Positions 9,452-16,682 of a DNA stretch of 21,211 nucleotides are shown here, piece after piece. Source of the DNA: an uncultured Muribaculaceae bacterium (GTDB taxonomy: Bacteria > Bacteroidota > Bacteroidia > Bacteroidales > Muribaculaceae); NCBI GenBank assembly GCA_910586995.1, contig CAJUKZ010000017.1, forward strand, positions 1 through 21,211. The letters are read 5' to 3'. The notes beneath the pieces are model-generated. The model did no database searches. It had not been told where the DNA came from and worked only from the letters and a program-made list of their open reading frames with translations. The position numbers were made by a program, and so were the translations under genes. How positions within the stretch are numbered: the first letter of the stretch is position 1; each line of letters opens with the position of its first letter.

Positions 9452-9483
9452 TTTGCATAGTTCGTCTAAAATCACTTACTTTG
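9452..9483 (+). promoter_or_regulatory. Promoter for rpmB-rpmG-bL38 operon
   Basis: TTTG at 9452-9455 and TTACTTTG at 9476-9483 lie 20 bases apart. The -7 element differs from TAnnTTTG at one base. The predicted start near 9490 leaves a leader of about 129 bases. Confidence 0.65.
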
Positions 9484-9498
9484 CACTCTGTTTCACGG

Positions 9499-9537
9499 CA
9501 CCTCCTTAAAAGCCAACGGGAAAGATGCGCCCGTCGG
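9499..9537 (+). promoter_or_regulatory. Structured rpmB leader with anti-Shine-Dalgarno-like segment
   Basis: CACCTCCTTA at 9499-9508 equals the 3' tail of a canonical 16S rRNA. It is followed by a hairpin: CCAACGGG (9513-9520) with CCCGTCGG (9530-9537), seven pairs and one mismatch, loop of nine. A possible ribosomal-protein leader control element; the function is inference. Confidence 0.35.
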
Positions 9538-9618
9538 TGATATGAGAATGAGATGGCGGCCGTCGTAACAATCACAGTTTAATCGAATTAGTAAGAAGAT
9601 AAACCATTTTAAACAGCC

Positions 9619-9876
9619 ATGTCAAAGATTTGTCAAATCACGGGCAAGAAAGCTATGGTCGGCAACAACGTTTCGCACTCGAAGCGCCGCACCAAGCGTA
9701 AATTCAACGTCAACCTCTTCAACAAGAAATTCTACTGGGTTGAGCAGGGCGTATGGATTACACTCACCATCTCCGCATCCGGTCTCCGCACCATCAATAA
9801 GCTCGGCCTGAACGCAGCTATGAGGCAGGCCCGCGACAAGGGTTATTTAACTGATATCAAACTCTTAGAATTCTAA
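9619..9876 (+). CDS. rpmB: 50S ribosomal protein L28 (bL28)
   Basis: 85 residues, normal family length, beginning MSKICQITGKKAMVGNNVSH with the typical basic SKRRTKRKFNVNL region and the C-terminal GLNAAMRQARDKGY. It is part of the large ribosomal subunit. Only one cysteine (C5) is present, so this is the zinc-independent form without the paired CxxC motifs. It is first in a three-gene operon with L33 six bases downstream, and it is preceded by a long structured leader. No Shine-Dalgarno sequence is present, as usual in this phylum. Confidence 0.98.
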   Translation: MSKICQITGKKAMVGNNVSHSKRRTKRKFNVNLFNKKFYWVEQGVWITLTISASGLRTINKLGLNAAMRQARDKGYLTDIKLLEF

Positions 9877-9882
9877 TCAACG

Positions 9883-10071
9883 ATGGCAAAGAAAGCAAAA
9901 GGTAATCGTGTGCAGGTAATCCTCGAGTGCACCGAACATAAAGCAAGTGGAATGCCCGGTACTTCTCGCTACATCACAACGAAGAACCGCAAAAACACCA
10001 CAGAGAGACTTGAGCTTAAGAAATACAATCCTATCCTTAAGCGTGTAACTGTTCACAAAGAAATTAAATAA
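9883..10071 (+). CDS. rpmG: 50S ribosomal protein L33 (bL33)
   Basis: 62 residues with the L33 signature ending KYNPILKRVTVHKE and the YITTKNRKNT segment. It is part of the large subunit near the E site. Like the L28 next to it, it lacks the two CxxC zinc motifs; only C16 remains, in VILECTEHK. It lies 6 bases after rpmB and 12 bases before the bL38 gene, so a single transcript is expected. Confidence 0.98.
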   Translation: MAKKAKGNRVQVILECTEHKASGMPGTSRYITTKNRKNTTERLELKKYNPILKRVTVHKEIK

Positions 10072-10083
10072 TACCCCTGAGAA

Positions 10084-10233
10084 ATGGCAAAGAAAACCGT
10101 CGCATCACTACAGAAGGGCGAAGGCCGTACCTATAGCAAAGTCATCAAGATGGTGAAATCGGCAAAGACCGGCGCTTACGTCTTCGAAGAAAAAATGGTT
10201 CCTAACGATGCCGTCAAAGACGCACTCAAATAA
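10084..10233 (+). CDS. DUF4295 family ribosomal protein bL38
   Basis: 49 residues, MAKKTVASLQKGEGRTYSKV to the end NDAVKDALK, very basic. It matches the DUF4295 family, found in Bacteroidota directly after L28 and L33. As I recall, structural work on the Flavobacterium johnsoniae ribosome named this lineage-specific large-subunit protein bL38. The start ATG is 12 bases after the rpmG stop. A strong terminator follows about 100 bases downstream, so the operon ends here. Confidence 0.93.
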   Translation: MAKKTVASLQKGEGRTYSKVIKMVKSAKTGAYVFEEKMVPNDAVKDALK

Positions 10234-10284
10234 TACGGGACGCTTTTTCTAATTACCTACTACACTTCTTCCGCTGGAACACAG

Positions 10285-10309
10285 CATCATTGCCACAAGC
10301 AATCTGATG
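10285..10309 (+). other. Bulged hairpin downstream of bL38
   Basis: CATCA-TTGC (10285-10293) pairs with GCAA and TGATG (10299-10302 and 10305-10309), with a two-base bulge and a loop CACAA. Short flanking CCGC/GCGG segments could extend it. It lies between the bL38 stop and the terminator. Role unknown. Confidence 0.35.
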
Positions 10310-10331
10310 TACCTGCGGATCAGACAATACA

Positions 10332-10376
10332 GCATCCCTGCCCTCCGCTTCAGCGGTCTGCAGGGATGCATTTTTT
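10332..10376 (+). terminator. Terminator of rpmB operon
   Basis: Arms GCATCCCTGC (10332-10341) and GCAGGGATGC (10360-10369) pair perfectly. A second small CCGCT/AGCGG stem sits inside the loop, and six T follow at 10371-10376. A textbook intrinsic terminator. Confidence 0.9.
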
Positions 10377-10397
10377 AATGTTTACTTCCCAAGAAAC

Positions 10398-10458
10398 AAA
10401 AAAATAGCGGAATCAAAGCTATCGGACACAAACAAAACGCCTATAGAAATGATTCCGC
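10398..10458 (-). terminator. Terminator of tRNA-Gly(CCC)
   Basis: In the minus direction the arm GCGGAATCA (complement of 10450-10458) pairs perfectly with TGATTCCGC (complement of 10407-10415) and is followed by TATTTTTTTG. The loop is long, about 34 bases, with a small CTAT/ATAG stem inside. It starts 10 bases after the tRNA 3' end. Confidence 0.75.
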
Positions 10459-10468
10459 ATTATTAAGA

Positions 10469-10540
10469 GCGGTAGACGGGGTTCGAACCCGCGACCCTGG
10501 GCTTGGGAAGCCCATGCTCTACCAACTGAGCTACTACCGC
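10469..10540 (-). tRNA. tRNA-Gly (anticodon CCC)
   Basis: On the minus strand a complete 72-base cloverleaf is seen: acceptor GCGGTAG/CTACCGC, D arm GCTC/GAGC, anticodon stem TGGGC/GCCCA with loop TTCCCAA, and T arm GCGGG/CCCGT around TTCGAAC. The anticodon CCC reads GGG codons. CCA is not encoded. It has its own promoter and terminator, so it is a single-gene unit. Confidence 0.97.
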
Positions 10541-10565
10541 GAATGCATACGCGATTTTTACACTG

Positions 10566-10596
10566 CAAATTTATAGATTTAAATTCAGATCAGCAA
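10566..10596 (-). promoter_or_regulatory. Promoter for tRNA-Gly(CCC)
   Basis: The minus strand reads TAAATTTG (10573 to 10566), with TTG at the complement of 10594-10596, 20 bases upstream. The start would be near 10559, about 19 bases before the mature 5' end. Confidence 0.65.
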
Positions 10597-10644
10597 CCCG
10601 CGATTGCATTTTTATTTTAGAATTCAACCTATTCACACATTCAC

Positions 10645-12948
10645 ATGCGAGCGAAAGTTATCATCACCTTATTGTATGCGATAATATCCGCCAACCTGAA
10701 TGCATTCTCACAAAAGCTAAGCGATGCGAATATCGTAGGACACGTAGTGGAGGCAGGTACTGGCGAGCACCTTCCCGGATTTACCATCAGGCTTATCGGA
10801 TCGCCATTCGGAGCGCAGACCGACGCCTCCGGTCATTATTCCATAACCAACATTCCCGAAGGAAAATACACTATTGAAGCTACATGTATTGGTTTCGCCA
10901 GCCAGCGAAAGCAAATAAAACTGCGCGACAACACAACTCTGGAAATCAATTTCGAGGTTTCTCCGGATGCATTCATGCTTGATCAGGTTGTAGTCACAGG
11001 CAATAGAAATGAAGTGCGCAGGCGCAACAGTTCTTCAATGATAAGCGTAACAGGTTCACCATTGCTTGAGATGGTCGGCGCTAACAGTCTGGCAGACGGA
11101 CTCTGTTTCCAACCAGGCGTCCGCGTCGAGAATGACTGCCAGAACTGTGGTTTCACGCAGGTGCGAATCAACGGTCTTGACGGACATTATTCACAAATAT
11201 TAATGAATTCACGTCCGGTATTCTCCGCTCTTGCGGGTGTATACGGACTTGAGCAAATACCGGCCAACATGATTGACCGTGTTGAGGTGATGAGAGGTGG
11301 AGGATCAGCACTGTTCGGCTCGTCGGCAATCGGAGGCACAATAAACATAATAACAAAAGATCCATCCGAAAATGGCGCAGACGTCGCGCATTCACTTACC
11401 TCGATAGGCATAAGCGATGCGCTTGACAATACCACTACAGCCTCAGCCTCTGTAGTTGGCGAAAACAACCGGATGGGCATATTCCTTTTCGGACAGAACC
11501 GTGTCCGCGACGGCTACGACCACGATGGAGACGGATATACCGAGATACCAGAGTTAAAGACACAGACCATCGGGTTCCGCTCTTTCCTGAAAATGACTGA
11601 AAACTCCCGACTCACTGCCGAATATCATGGCACGCATGAATACCGGCGTGGAGGTGACGCTCTTGAAAAACCTGCGCACGAGGCCATGATAGCCGAACAG
11701 ACTGACCACAATATCAACGCCGTGGATCTCTCAGCCGAGATATGGTCCCCTGACCGCAACAACAAGTACACAGTATTCGCTTCGATGCAAAACACCAATA
11801 GGACAAGCTACTACGGAAGCGAGCAGGACCCCAACGCATACGGTTCTACACGCGATATTGTAGCTGTCGGAGGCGCTCAATACTTACATTCGTTCGATCG
11901 TCTATGGTTTATGCCGGCAGAACTCACCGGTGGACTTGAGTATAACTTCAACTATCTGCACGACAAAACCATCGGCTACAACCACGACGTCACCCAGCGA
12001 ATACACATCTACAGCGCTTACCTGCAAAACGAATGGCGCACCGACAGATGGGGATTCCTTATCGGGTGCAGGGCAGACAAGCACACCATGATACATAATC
12101 CCATATTCTCGCCAAGAGCCAACATCAGGTTCAACCCTACCCCAAATCTCAATTTCCGTTTGTCATACTCTACAGGATTCCGCTCACCGCAAGCCTACGA
12201 CGAAGACTTTCACATAGCTGTCGTCGGCGGCGAACGAGTAATAACCGTTCTCGCCCCCAATCTCAAACAAGAAAGCAGCCAAAGCCTCAGCGCATCAATG
12301 GACTTATACCACACATTCGGAAGTGTACAGACAAACCTGATGGTAGACCTATTCTACACGGACCTCCGCGATGTATTCGTGCTGCGCAACCTCGATATCA
12401 CTGACGAACTCGGCAATGCTGTAGTTGAACGCACCAATGGCGGAGGAGCACGCGTGATGGGCGCTAATATTGAAGCCAAAGCCGCTTTCCCGTTCCGCAT
12501 GCAGATCCAGGCAGGACTCACACTGCAGCGAAGCCGCTACAACAGCCCGGAGTACTGGAGCGAGAATCCGGACATTCCTCCAGTGCGAAAAATGTTCCGT
12601 ACACCCGACACATACGGCTATTTCACATTCTCATACAACCCGATCAAGCCGCTCCAGTTATCTTTATCAGGCACATATTCCGGATCAATGCTCGTACAAC
12701 ATCTTGAAGGCTCAGGCACTCCTGTAGACACCGCAGTAGATACTCCAGAATTCTTCGATGCAAGCTTTAAGATTTCATACGACTTCAAGATCTTCAACCA
12801 CGCATCGCTTCAGATAAACGCAGGCATAAACAACATATTCAACAGTTATCAGAACGACTTCGACAAAGGTTATCTTCGAGATTCCGGATACATCTACGGA
12901 CCAACGCTTCCACGAAGCATCACAGCAGGCGTGAAACTCCATATATAA
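10645..12948 (+). CDS. TonB-dependent outer-membrane receptor with plug CxxC
   Basis: 767 residues: signal peptide to about residue 22, a carboxypeptidase-regulatory-like domain at about 28-110 (including DASGHYSITNIPEGKYTIEA), a short DQVVVTGNR stretch near 113 resembling a TonB-box region, a plug domain at about 125-235 (including IDRVEVMRGGGSALFG), and then a 22-strand-type barrel to the end ITAGVKLHI. It should take up a metal chelate, a cofactor or another large nutrient using TonB energy. The plug carries C165 and C168 in DCQNCGF. No SusD-like lipoprotein gene is adjacent, so a glycan role is less likely. A terminator follows at 12972. I recognised no plus-strand promoter in the 104-base gap before it. 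Confidence 0.9.
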   Translation: MRAKVIITLLYAIISANLNAFSQKLSDANIVGHVVEAGTGEHLPGFTIRLIGSPFGAQTDASGHYSITNIPEGKYTIEATCIGFASQRKQIKLRDNTTLEINFEVSPDAFMLDQVVVTGNRNEVRRRNSSSMISVTGSPLLEMVGANSLADGLCFQPGVRVENDCQNCGFTQVRINGLDGHYSQILMNSRPVFSALAGVYGLEQIPANMIDRVEVMRGGGSALFGSSAIGGTINIITKDPSENGADVAHSLTSIGISDALDNTTTASASVVGENNRMGIFLFGQNRVRDGYDHDGDGYTEIPELKTQTIGFRSFLKMTENSRLTAEYHGTHEYRRGGDALEKPAHEAMIAEQTDHNINAVDLSAEIWSPDRNNKYTVFASMQNTNRTSYYGSEQDPNAYGSTRDIVAVGGAQYLHSFDRLWFMPAELTGGLEYNFNYLHDKTIGYNHDVTQRIHIYSAYLQNEWRTDRWGFLIGCRADKHTMIHNPIFSPRANIRFNPTPNLNFRLSYSTGFRSPQAYDEDFHIAVVGGERVITVLAPNLKQESSQSLSASMDLYHTFGSVQTNLMVDLFYTDLRDVFVLRNLDITDELGNAVVERTNGGGARVMGANIEAKAAFPFRMQIQAGLTLQRSRYNSPEYWSENPDIPPVRKMFRTPDTYGYFTFSYNPIKPLQLSLSGTYSGSMLVQHLEGSGTPVDTAVDTPEFFDASFKISYDFKIFNHASLQINAGINNIFNSYQNDFDKGYLRDSGYIYGPTLPRSITAGVKLHI

Positions 12949-12971
12949 TAAATTATAATACATCAGCACAC

Positions 12972-13006
12972 ATCAGGACTCTGCCATCAGGGTCCTGATT
13001 TTTATT
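12972..13006 (+). terminator. Terminator of TonB-dependent receptor gene
   Basis: ATCAGGAC (12972-12979) pairs with GTCCTGAT (12992-12999), with a 12-base loop, and runs into a T-rich tract TTTTTATT. It lies 24 bases after the stop codon. Confidence 0.85.
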
Positions 13007-13094
13007 ACAGCTTGCCATAAGCCAATAATAAAATAACCATACACCGCATCCCGACATCATAGAATGATAATCTAAAGAGAATACCGGCCACGAC

Positions 13095-13125
13095 ATTGCC
13101 GAATGAAATTTTTTACGTAAATTTG
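13095..13125 (+). promoter_or_regulatory. Promoter for ileS operon
   Basis: ATTG at 13095-13098 and TAAATTTG at 13118-13125 are 19 bases apart, matching the phylum consensus. The start would be near 13132, about 67 bases before the ileS ATG. Confidence 0.7.
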
Positions 13126-13137
13126 CGAAAATTTCAT
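13103..13137 (+). repeat. Inverted repeat spanning ileS -7 box
   Basis: ATGAAATTTT (13103-13112) and AAAATTTCAT (13128-13137) are perfect 10-base inverted repeats around a 15-base spacer that holds the -7 box. A second palindrome, TTTACGTAAA (13112-13121), overlaps it. This is a possible operator; the low complexity makes chance a real alternative. Confidence 0.45.
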
Positions 13138-13198
13138 CTGCTGCGGCCGACTCTCCCAAAAGCCGCACACCACAATAATATACCATTTTCGCTCCAAC

Positions 13199-16100
13199 AT
13201 GGAAAAATTCAAGGTCTACGACAGTCTAAATCTCTCAAAGGTCAACCGCGATATACTCGACCTTTGGGATGCCGAGAATCTTTTTGAAGAAAGCATGCGC
13301 TTACGCGAAGGATGCCCTTCATTTGTGTTCTACGAAGGTCCGCCTTCGGCCAACGGCATGCCGGGCATTCATCATGTGATGGCCCGCACTATCAAGGACA
13401 TAATATGCCGATACAAGACCATGAAAGGCTTCCACGTAAAACGTAAGGCCGGTTGGGACACTCACGGCCTGCCTGTGGAACTCGGTGTGGAGAAGAATCT
13501 CGGTATCACGAAAGAAGACATAGGCAAAAAAATATCTGTCGACGACTATAACTCAGCCTGCCGTCATGAGGTCATGAAGTACACCCGCGAATGGGAGACA
13601 TTGACCAGGCAGATGGGATATTGGGTCGATATGAAGGACCCCTACATCACATATGACAACCGCTATATCGAAAGCATCTGGTGGTTGCTCAACAATCTTT
13701 ATAAGAAAGGATACCTTTACAAAGGATATACAATCCAGCCATATTCGCCCGCAGCAGGAACGGGACTAAGTACACACGAGCTTAACCAGCCCGGTTGCTA
13801 CCGCGACGTAAAGGACACGACTTGCATTGCTGAGTTCCTTGCCATCGACCCGATAGAAAGCATGCAAGGCTGGGGTACTCCATTCTTCCTGGCATGGACC
13901 ACAACTCCCTGGACATTGCCCTCCAACACAGCGCTATGCGTAGGACCGAACATCAAGTATGACGTTGTGCGTACATACAACCCCTATTCCGGCAACCCAA
14001 TCACCATTGTTGTAGCCGATGCCCTCACCGGATCTGTGTTAAATCCCAAAGGTAAGGACATGCCGCTTGAAGAATACCAGAAAGGCGATAAGATAATTCC
14101 CTGGCAGGTAGTCGACACCAAACTCGGCAGCGAACTTGTCGGTCTCAAATATCAGCAATTGTTCCCCTGGGTCAATCCGGGAGAGGGGGCGTTCCGCGTC
14201 ATTCCCGGCGATTATGTCTCCACCGAAGACGGTACAGGTATCGTACACATAGCCGGCACATTCGGTGCTGACGATGCCCGTGTGTCCAAGCAGAACGGAA
14301 TTCCACCACTGCATCTCACTGATCGCGCCGGTAATATCCGTCCTATGGTAGACCTCACCGGCAAATTCTATCTTATCGAAGATCTCGATCCCGCATTTGT
14401 AGAACAGATGGTCAATACCGAAGTCTACAAACAATGGGAAGGCAAATATGTAAAAGACGCATATCGTCCCGCCGACGCTCCTGCCGACGAGGAAAACCTT
14501 GATATACAGCTCTGCATGGCCCTTAAACAAGCCGACAGAGTATTCCGTATAGAGAAACACGTGCACAGTTATCCACACTGCTGGCGCACTGATAAGCCTG
14601 TGATTTACTACCCGCTCGACAGCTGGTTCATACGAACAACTGCCGCCCGCGAACGCATGATGGAGCTGAATGACACAATTCTGTGGAAGCCGGCATCCAC
14701 CGGTTCGGGCCGATTCGGCAAATGGCTCGAGAATCTTCAGGACTGGAATCTGTCCCGCAGCCGTTACTGGGGTACACCCCTACCTATATGGCGTACGGAA
14801 GATGGTTCGGAAGAAGTATGCATAGACAGCGTCGAGATGCTTTTCAACGAAATCGACAAAGCCGTGGAGGCTGGACTCATGAAGTCCAATCCCTACCGCG
14901 ACCGTGGTTTCGTACCGGGAGTCTATACCAAGGAAAACTACGAAAAAATCGACTTGCACAGACCGTATGTCGATGATATAATCCTGCTTTCAGCAAGCGG
15001 ACGCCCCATGCACCGCGAAACGGATCTTATCGACGTATGGTTTGATTCAGGTTCGATGCCTTATGCACAGATACATTATCCTTTTGAAAACAAGGAAGGA
15101 CTTGACAGCGGAGAACTATATCCCGCAAACTTCATTGCCGAAGGTGTGGACCAGACAAGAGGTTGGTTCTTCACCCTGCACGCAATAGCTACAATGGTTT
15201 TCGATTCAGTAGCATACAAAGCCGTAATCTCCAACGGACTTGTGCTTGATCGCAAAGGCGAAAAAATGTCAAAGCGTCTGGGCAATGCAGTGAATCCATT
15301 TGAGGCTATTGACAAATACGGTAGTGATCCCCTGCGCTGGTACATGATTTCAAATTCAGCTCCTTGGGACAACCTCAAATTCGACAGCGCCGGTGTTCAG
15401 GAAGTAGCACGCAAACTTTTTGCCACTCTCTACAACACTTATTCATTCTTCGCTCTGTATGCAAATGTCGACAATTTCGACGCATCAGCACCTCAGATAC
15501 CTCTGAATGAGCGTCCGGAGATAGACCGATGGATAATATCGCTGCTCAACTCTCTCGTACGCACAGTAGATGAAGCCCTGTCGGACTACGAACCGACAAA
15601 GGCGGCCCGAGCCATAAATGACTTCGTAAATGACAATCTCTCCAACTGGTATGTCCGACTCAACAGAAAACGCTTCTGGGGTGGAGGTATGAATCAAGAT
15701 AAACTCGCTGCTTATCAGACGCTGTTTCAGTGCCTGCTCACTGTGGCGAAACTTATCGCTCCGTTCTCGCCATTCTACAGCGACATGCTGTACCGCGACC
15801 TTACAGCAGGCATCGAGGGAGCAGCACCTTCAGTCCACGTGGCAAGCTTCCCTGAAGTAGACACTACCGCCATTGATTCATCACTTGAGAAACGCATGGC
15901 CACAGCACAGATAATAACATCTATGGTTCTGGCCCTCCGCAGAAAGGTGAACATCAAGGTACGCCAGCCGCTGCAGAGCCTGATGATACCAGTACTCGAC
16001 GAATCGCAGAGAGAGACAGTCGAGTCGATGAAAGGCTTGCTTATGAACGAATTAAACGTAAAGGATATAAATATAGTATCCGACGAAGAAGGCGTTCTCG

Positions 16101-16633
16101 TAAAGCGTATAAAGCCAGACTTCAAGAAGCTTGGTCCGAAATTCGGAAAGGCAATGAAGGCTGTCGCCGCTGCAATTCAGCTTCTGTCGCAACACGACAT
16201 AGCAACTCTTGAGCGCGAAGGTTCAATCAAGCTCAATATAGATGGACACGGCGAAGCAGAGATCACACTATCCGACGTTGAGATAATATCAGAAGACATT
16301 CCCGGATGGCTTGTTGCAAATGAAGGAAACATTACAGTGGCCTTAGACGTTACAGTGACAGAAGAACTGCGACGCGAAGGTATCGCACGCGATATCGTCA
16401 ACCGCATTCAGAACATCCGTAAGAGCCGTGGCTACGACATCACCGACAAGATCAATCTTACATTCGTTCCTTCTGAAGAAGTAACACCTGTAATTGAAGC
16501 TTTCGGTGAATATATCGGACATCAAGTTCTGGCACTGACCGTATGTGAAGGCAATTGCACCACAGAAAGTGAAGGCGTAGAAACATTCGATATCGACGGC
16601 ACAGAGGTGACTGTAAAGATCACCAAGGCTTAA
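13199..16633 (+). CDS. ileS: Isoleucyl-tRNA synthetase (eukaryote-like type)
   Basis: 1144-residue class Ia synthetase that charges tRNA-Ile in the cytoplasm. Seen: the ATP-binding HIGH region in the variant form PGIHHV at residues 55-60, the GWDTHGLPVE segment, the CP1 editing domain with WTTTPWTLPSNTAL around residue 230, KMSKR at 689-693, and an anticodon-binding domain from roughly 770 on. No C-terminal zinc-finger cysteine cluster is visible. The length, the GPPSANGMPG lead-in and the missing zinc finger fit the long eukaryote-like IleS normal in Bacteroidota rather than the shorter E. coli-like type. It is first in a cluster with a DksA-like gene 49 bases downstream. The start is supported by the nearby promoter. 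Confidence 0.97.
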   Translation: MEKFKVYDSLNLSKVNRDILDLWDAENLFEESMRLREGCPSFVFYEGPPSANGMPGIHHVMARTIKDIICRYKTMKGFHVKRKAGWDTHGLPVELGVEKNLGITKEDIGKKISVDDYNSACRHEVMKYTREWETLTRQMGYWVDMKDPYITYDNRYIESIWWLLNNLYKKGYLYKGYTIQPYSPAAGTGLSTHELNQPGCYRDVKDTTCIAEFLAIDPIESMQGWGTPFFLAWTTTPWTLPSNTALCVGPNIKYDVVRTYNPYSGNPITIVVADALTGSVLNPKGKDMPLEEYQKGDKIIPWQVVDTKLGSELVGLKYQQLFPWVNPGEGAFRVIPGDYVSTEDGTGIVHIAGTFGADDARVSKQNGIPPLHLTDRAGNIRPMVDLTGKFYLIEDLDPAFVEQMVNTEVYKQWEGKYVKDAYRPADAPADEENLDIQLCMALKQADRVFRIEKHVHSYPHCWRTDKPVIYYPLDSWFIRTTAARERMMELNDTILWKPASTGSGRFGKWLENLQDWNLSRSRYWGTPLPIWRTEDGSEEVCIDSVEMLFNEIDKAVEAGLMKSNPYRDRGFVPGVYTKENYEKIDLHRPYVDDIILLSASGRPMHRETDLIDVWFDSGSMPYAQIHYPFENKEGLDSGELYPANFIAEGVDQTRGWFFTLHAIATMVFDSVAYKAVISNGLVLDRKGEKMSKRLGNAVNPFEAIDKYGSDPLRWYMISNSAPWDNLKFDSAGVQEVARKLFATLYNTYSFFALYANVDNFDASAPQIPLNERPEIDRWIISLLNSLVRTVDEALSDYEPTKAARAINDFVNDNLSNWYVRLNRKRFWGGGMNQDKLAAYQTLFQCLLTVAKLIAPFSPFYSDMLYRDLTAGIEGAAPSVHVASFPEVDTTAIDSSLEKRMATAQIITSMVLALRRKVNIKVRQPLQSLMIPVLDESQRETVESMKGLLMNELNVKDINIVSDEEGVLVKRIKPDFKKLGPKFGKAMKAVAAAIQLLSQHDIATLEREGSIKLNIDGHGEAEITLSDVEIISEDIPGWLVANEGNITVALDVTVTEELRREGIARDIVNRIQNIRKSRGYDITDKINLTFVPSEEVTPVIEAFGEYIGHQVLALTVCEGNCTTESEGVETFDIDGTEVTVKITKA

Positions 16634-16682
16634 GCGGATGACTCAAAATCATCACATGTAAAATTTTCAATCCGCCTAAGTT

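Larger units (their letters stand above)
9038..9618. other. Long divergent intergenic region (sigma operon / rpmB)
   Basis: 581 bases without a convincing gene. It holds a minus-strand -7 box (9289-9296), the rpmB promoter (9452-9483), a small hairpin at 9369-9384 (GCCCT/AGGGC), and a structured rpmB leader from about 9490. Base composition is AT-rich. One 56-codon frame (9339-9509, +) runs through the rpmB promoter and is not accepted as a gene. Confidence 0.7.

Noticed and set aside
9339..9509. 56-codon plus-strand frame starting MSPIEMQCRDALLQ in the gap before rpmB
   Set aside because: It runs through the rpmB promoter and into its leader, has no promoter of its own and resembles nothing known; chance is the better explanation.
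10469..10540. tRNA-Gly as an integration site for a mobile element
   Set aside because: No repeated tRNA end, integrase or phage-like gene is present nearby, and the flanking genes are ordinary chromosomal ones.
10645..12948. A SusC-type glycan uptake locus
   Set aside because: There is no SusD-like lipoprotein or glycoside hydrolase next to the receptor, and the receptor is short for SusC, which is usually about 1000 residues.
14039..14578. 179-codon minus-strand frame within ileS
   Set aside because: It lies wholly inside the conserved synthetase gene and shows no family features.
16634..16675. Small hairpin (GCGGAT/ATCCGC) between ileS and the DksA-like gene as a terminator
   Set aside because: Only six pairs, a long loop and no U-tract; read-through into the next gene is more likely.
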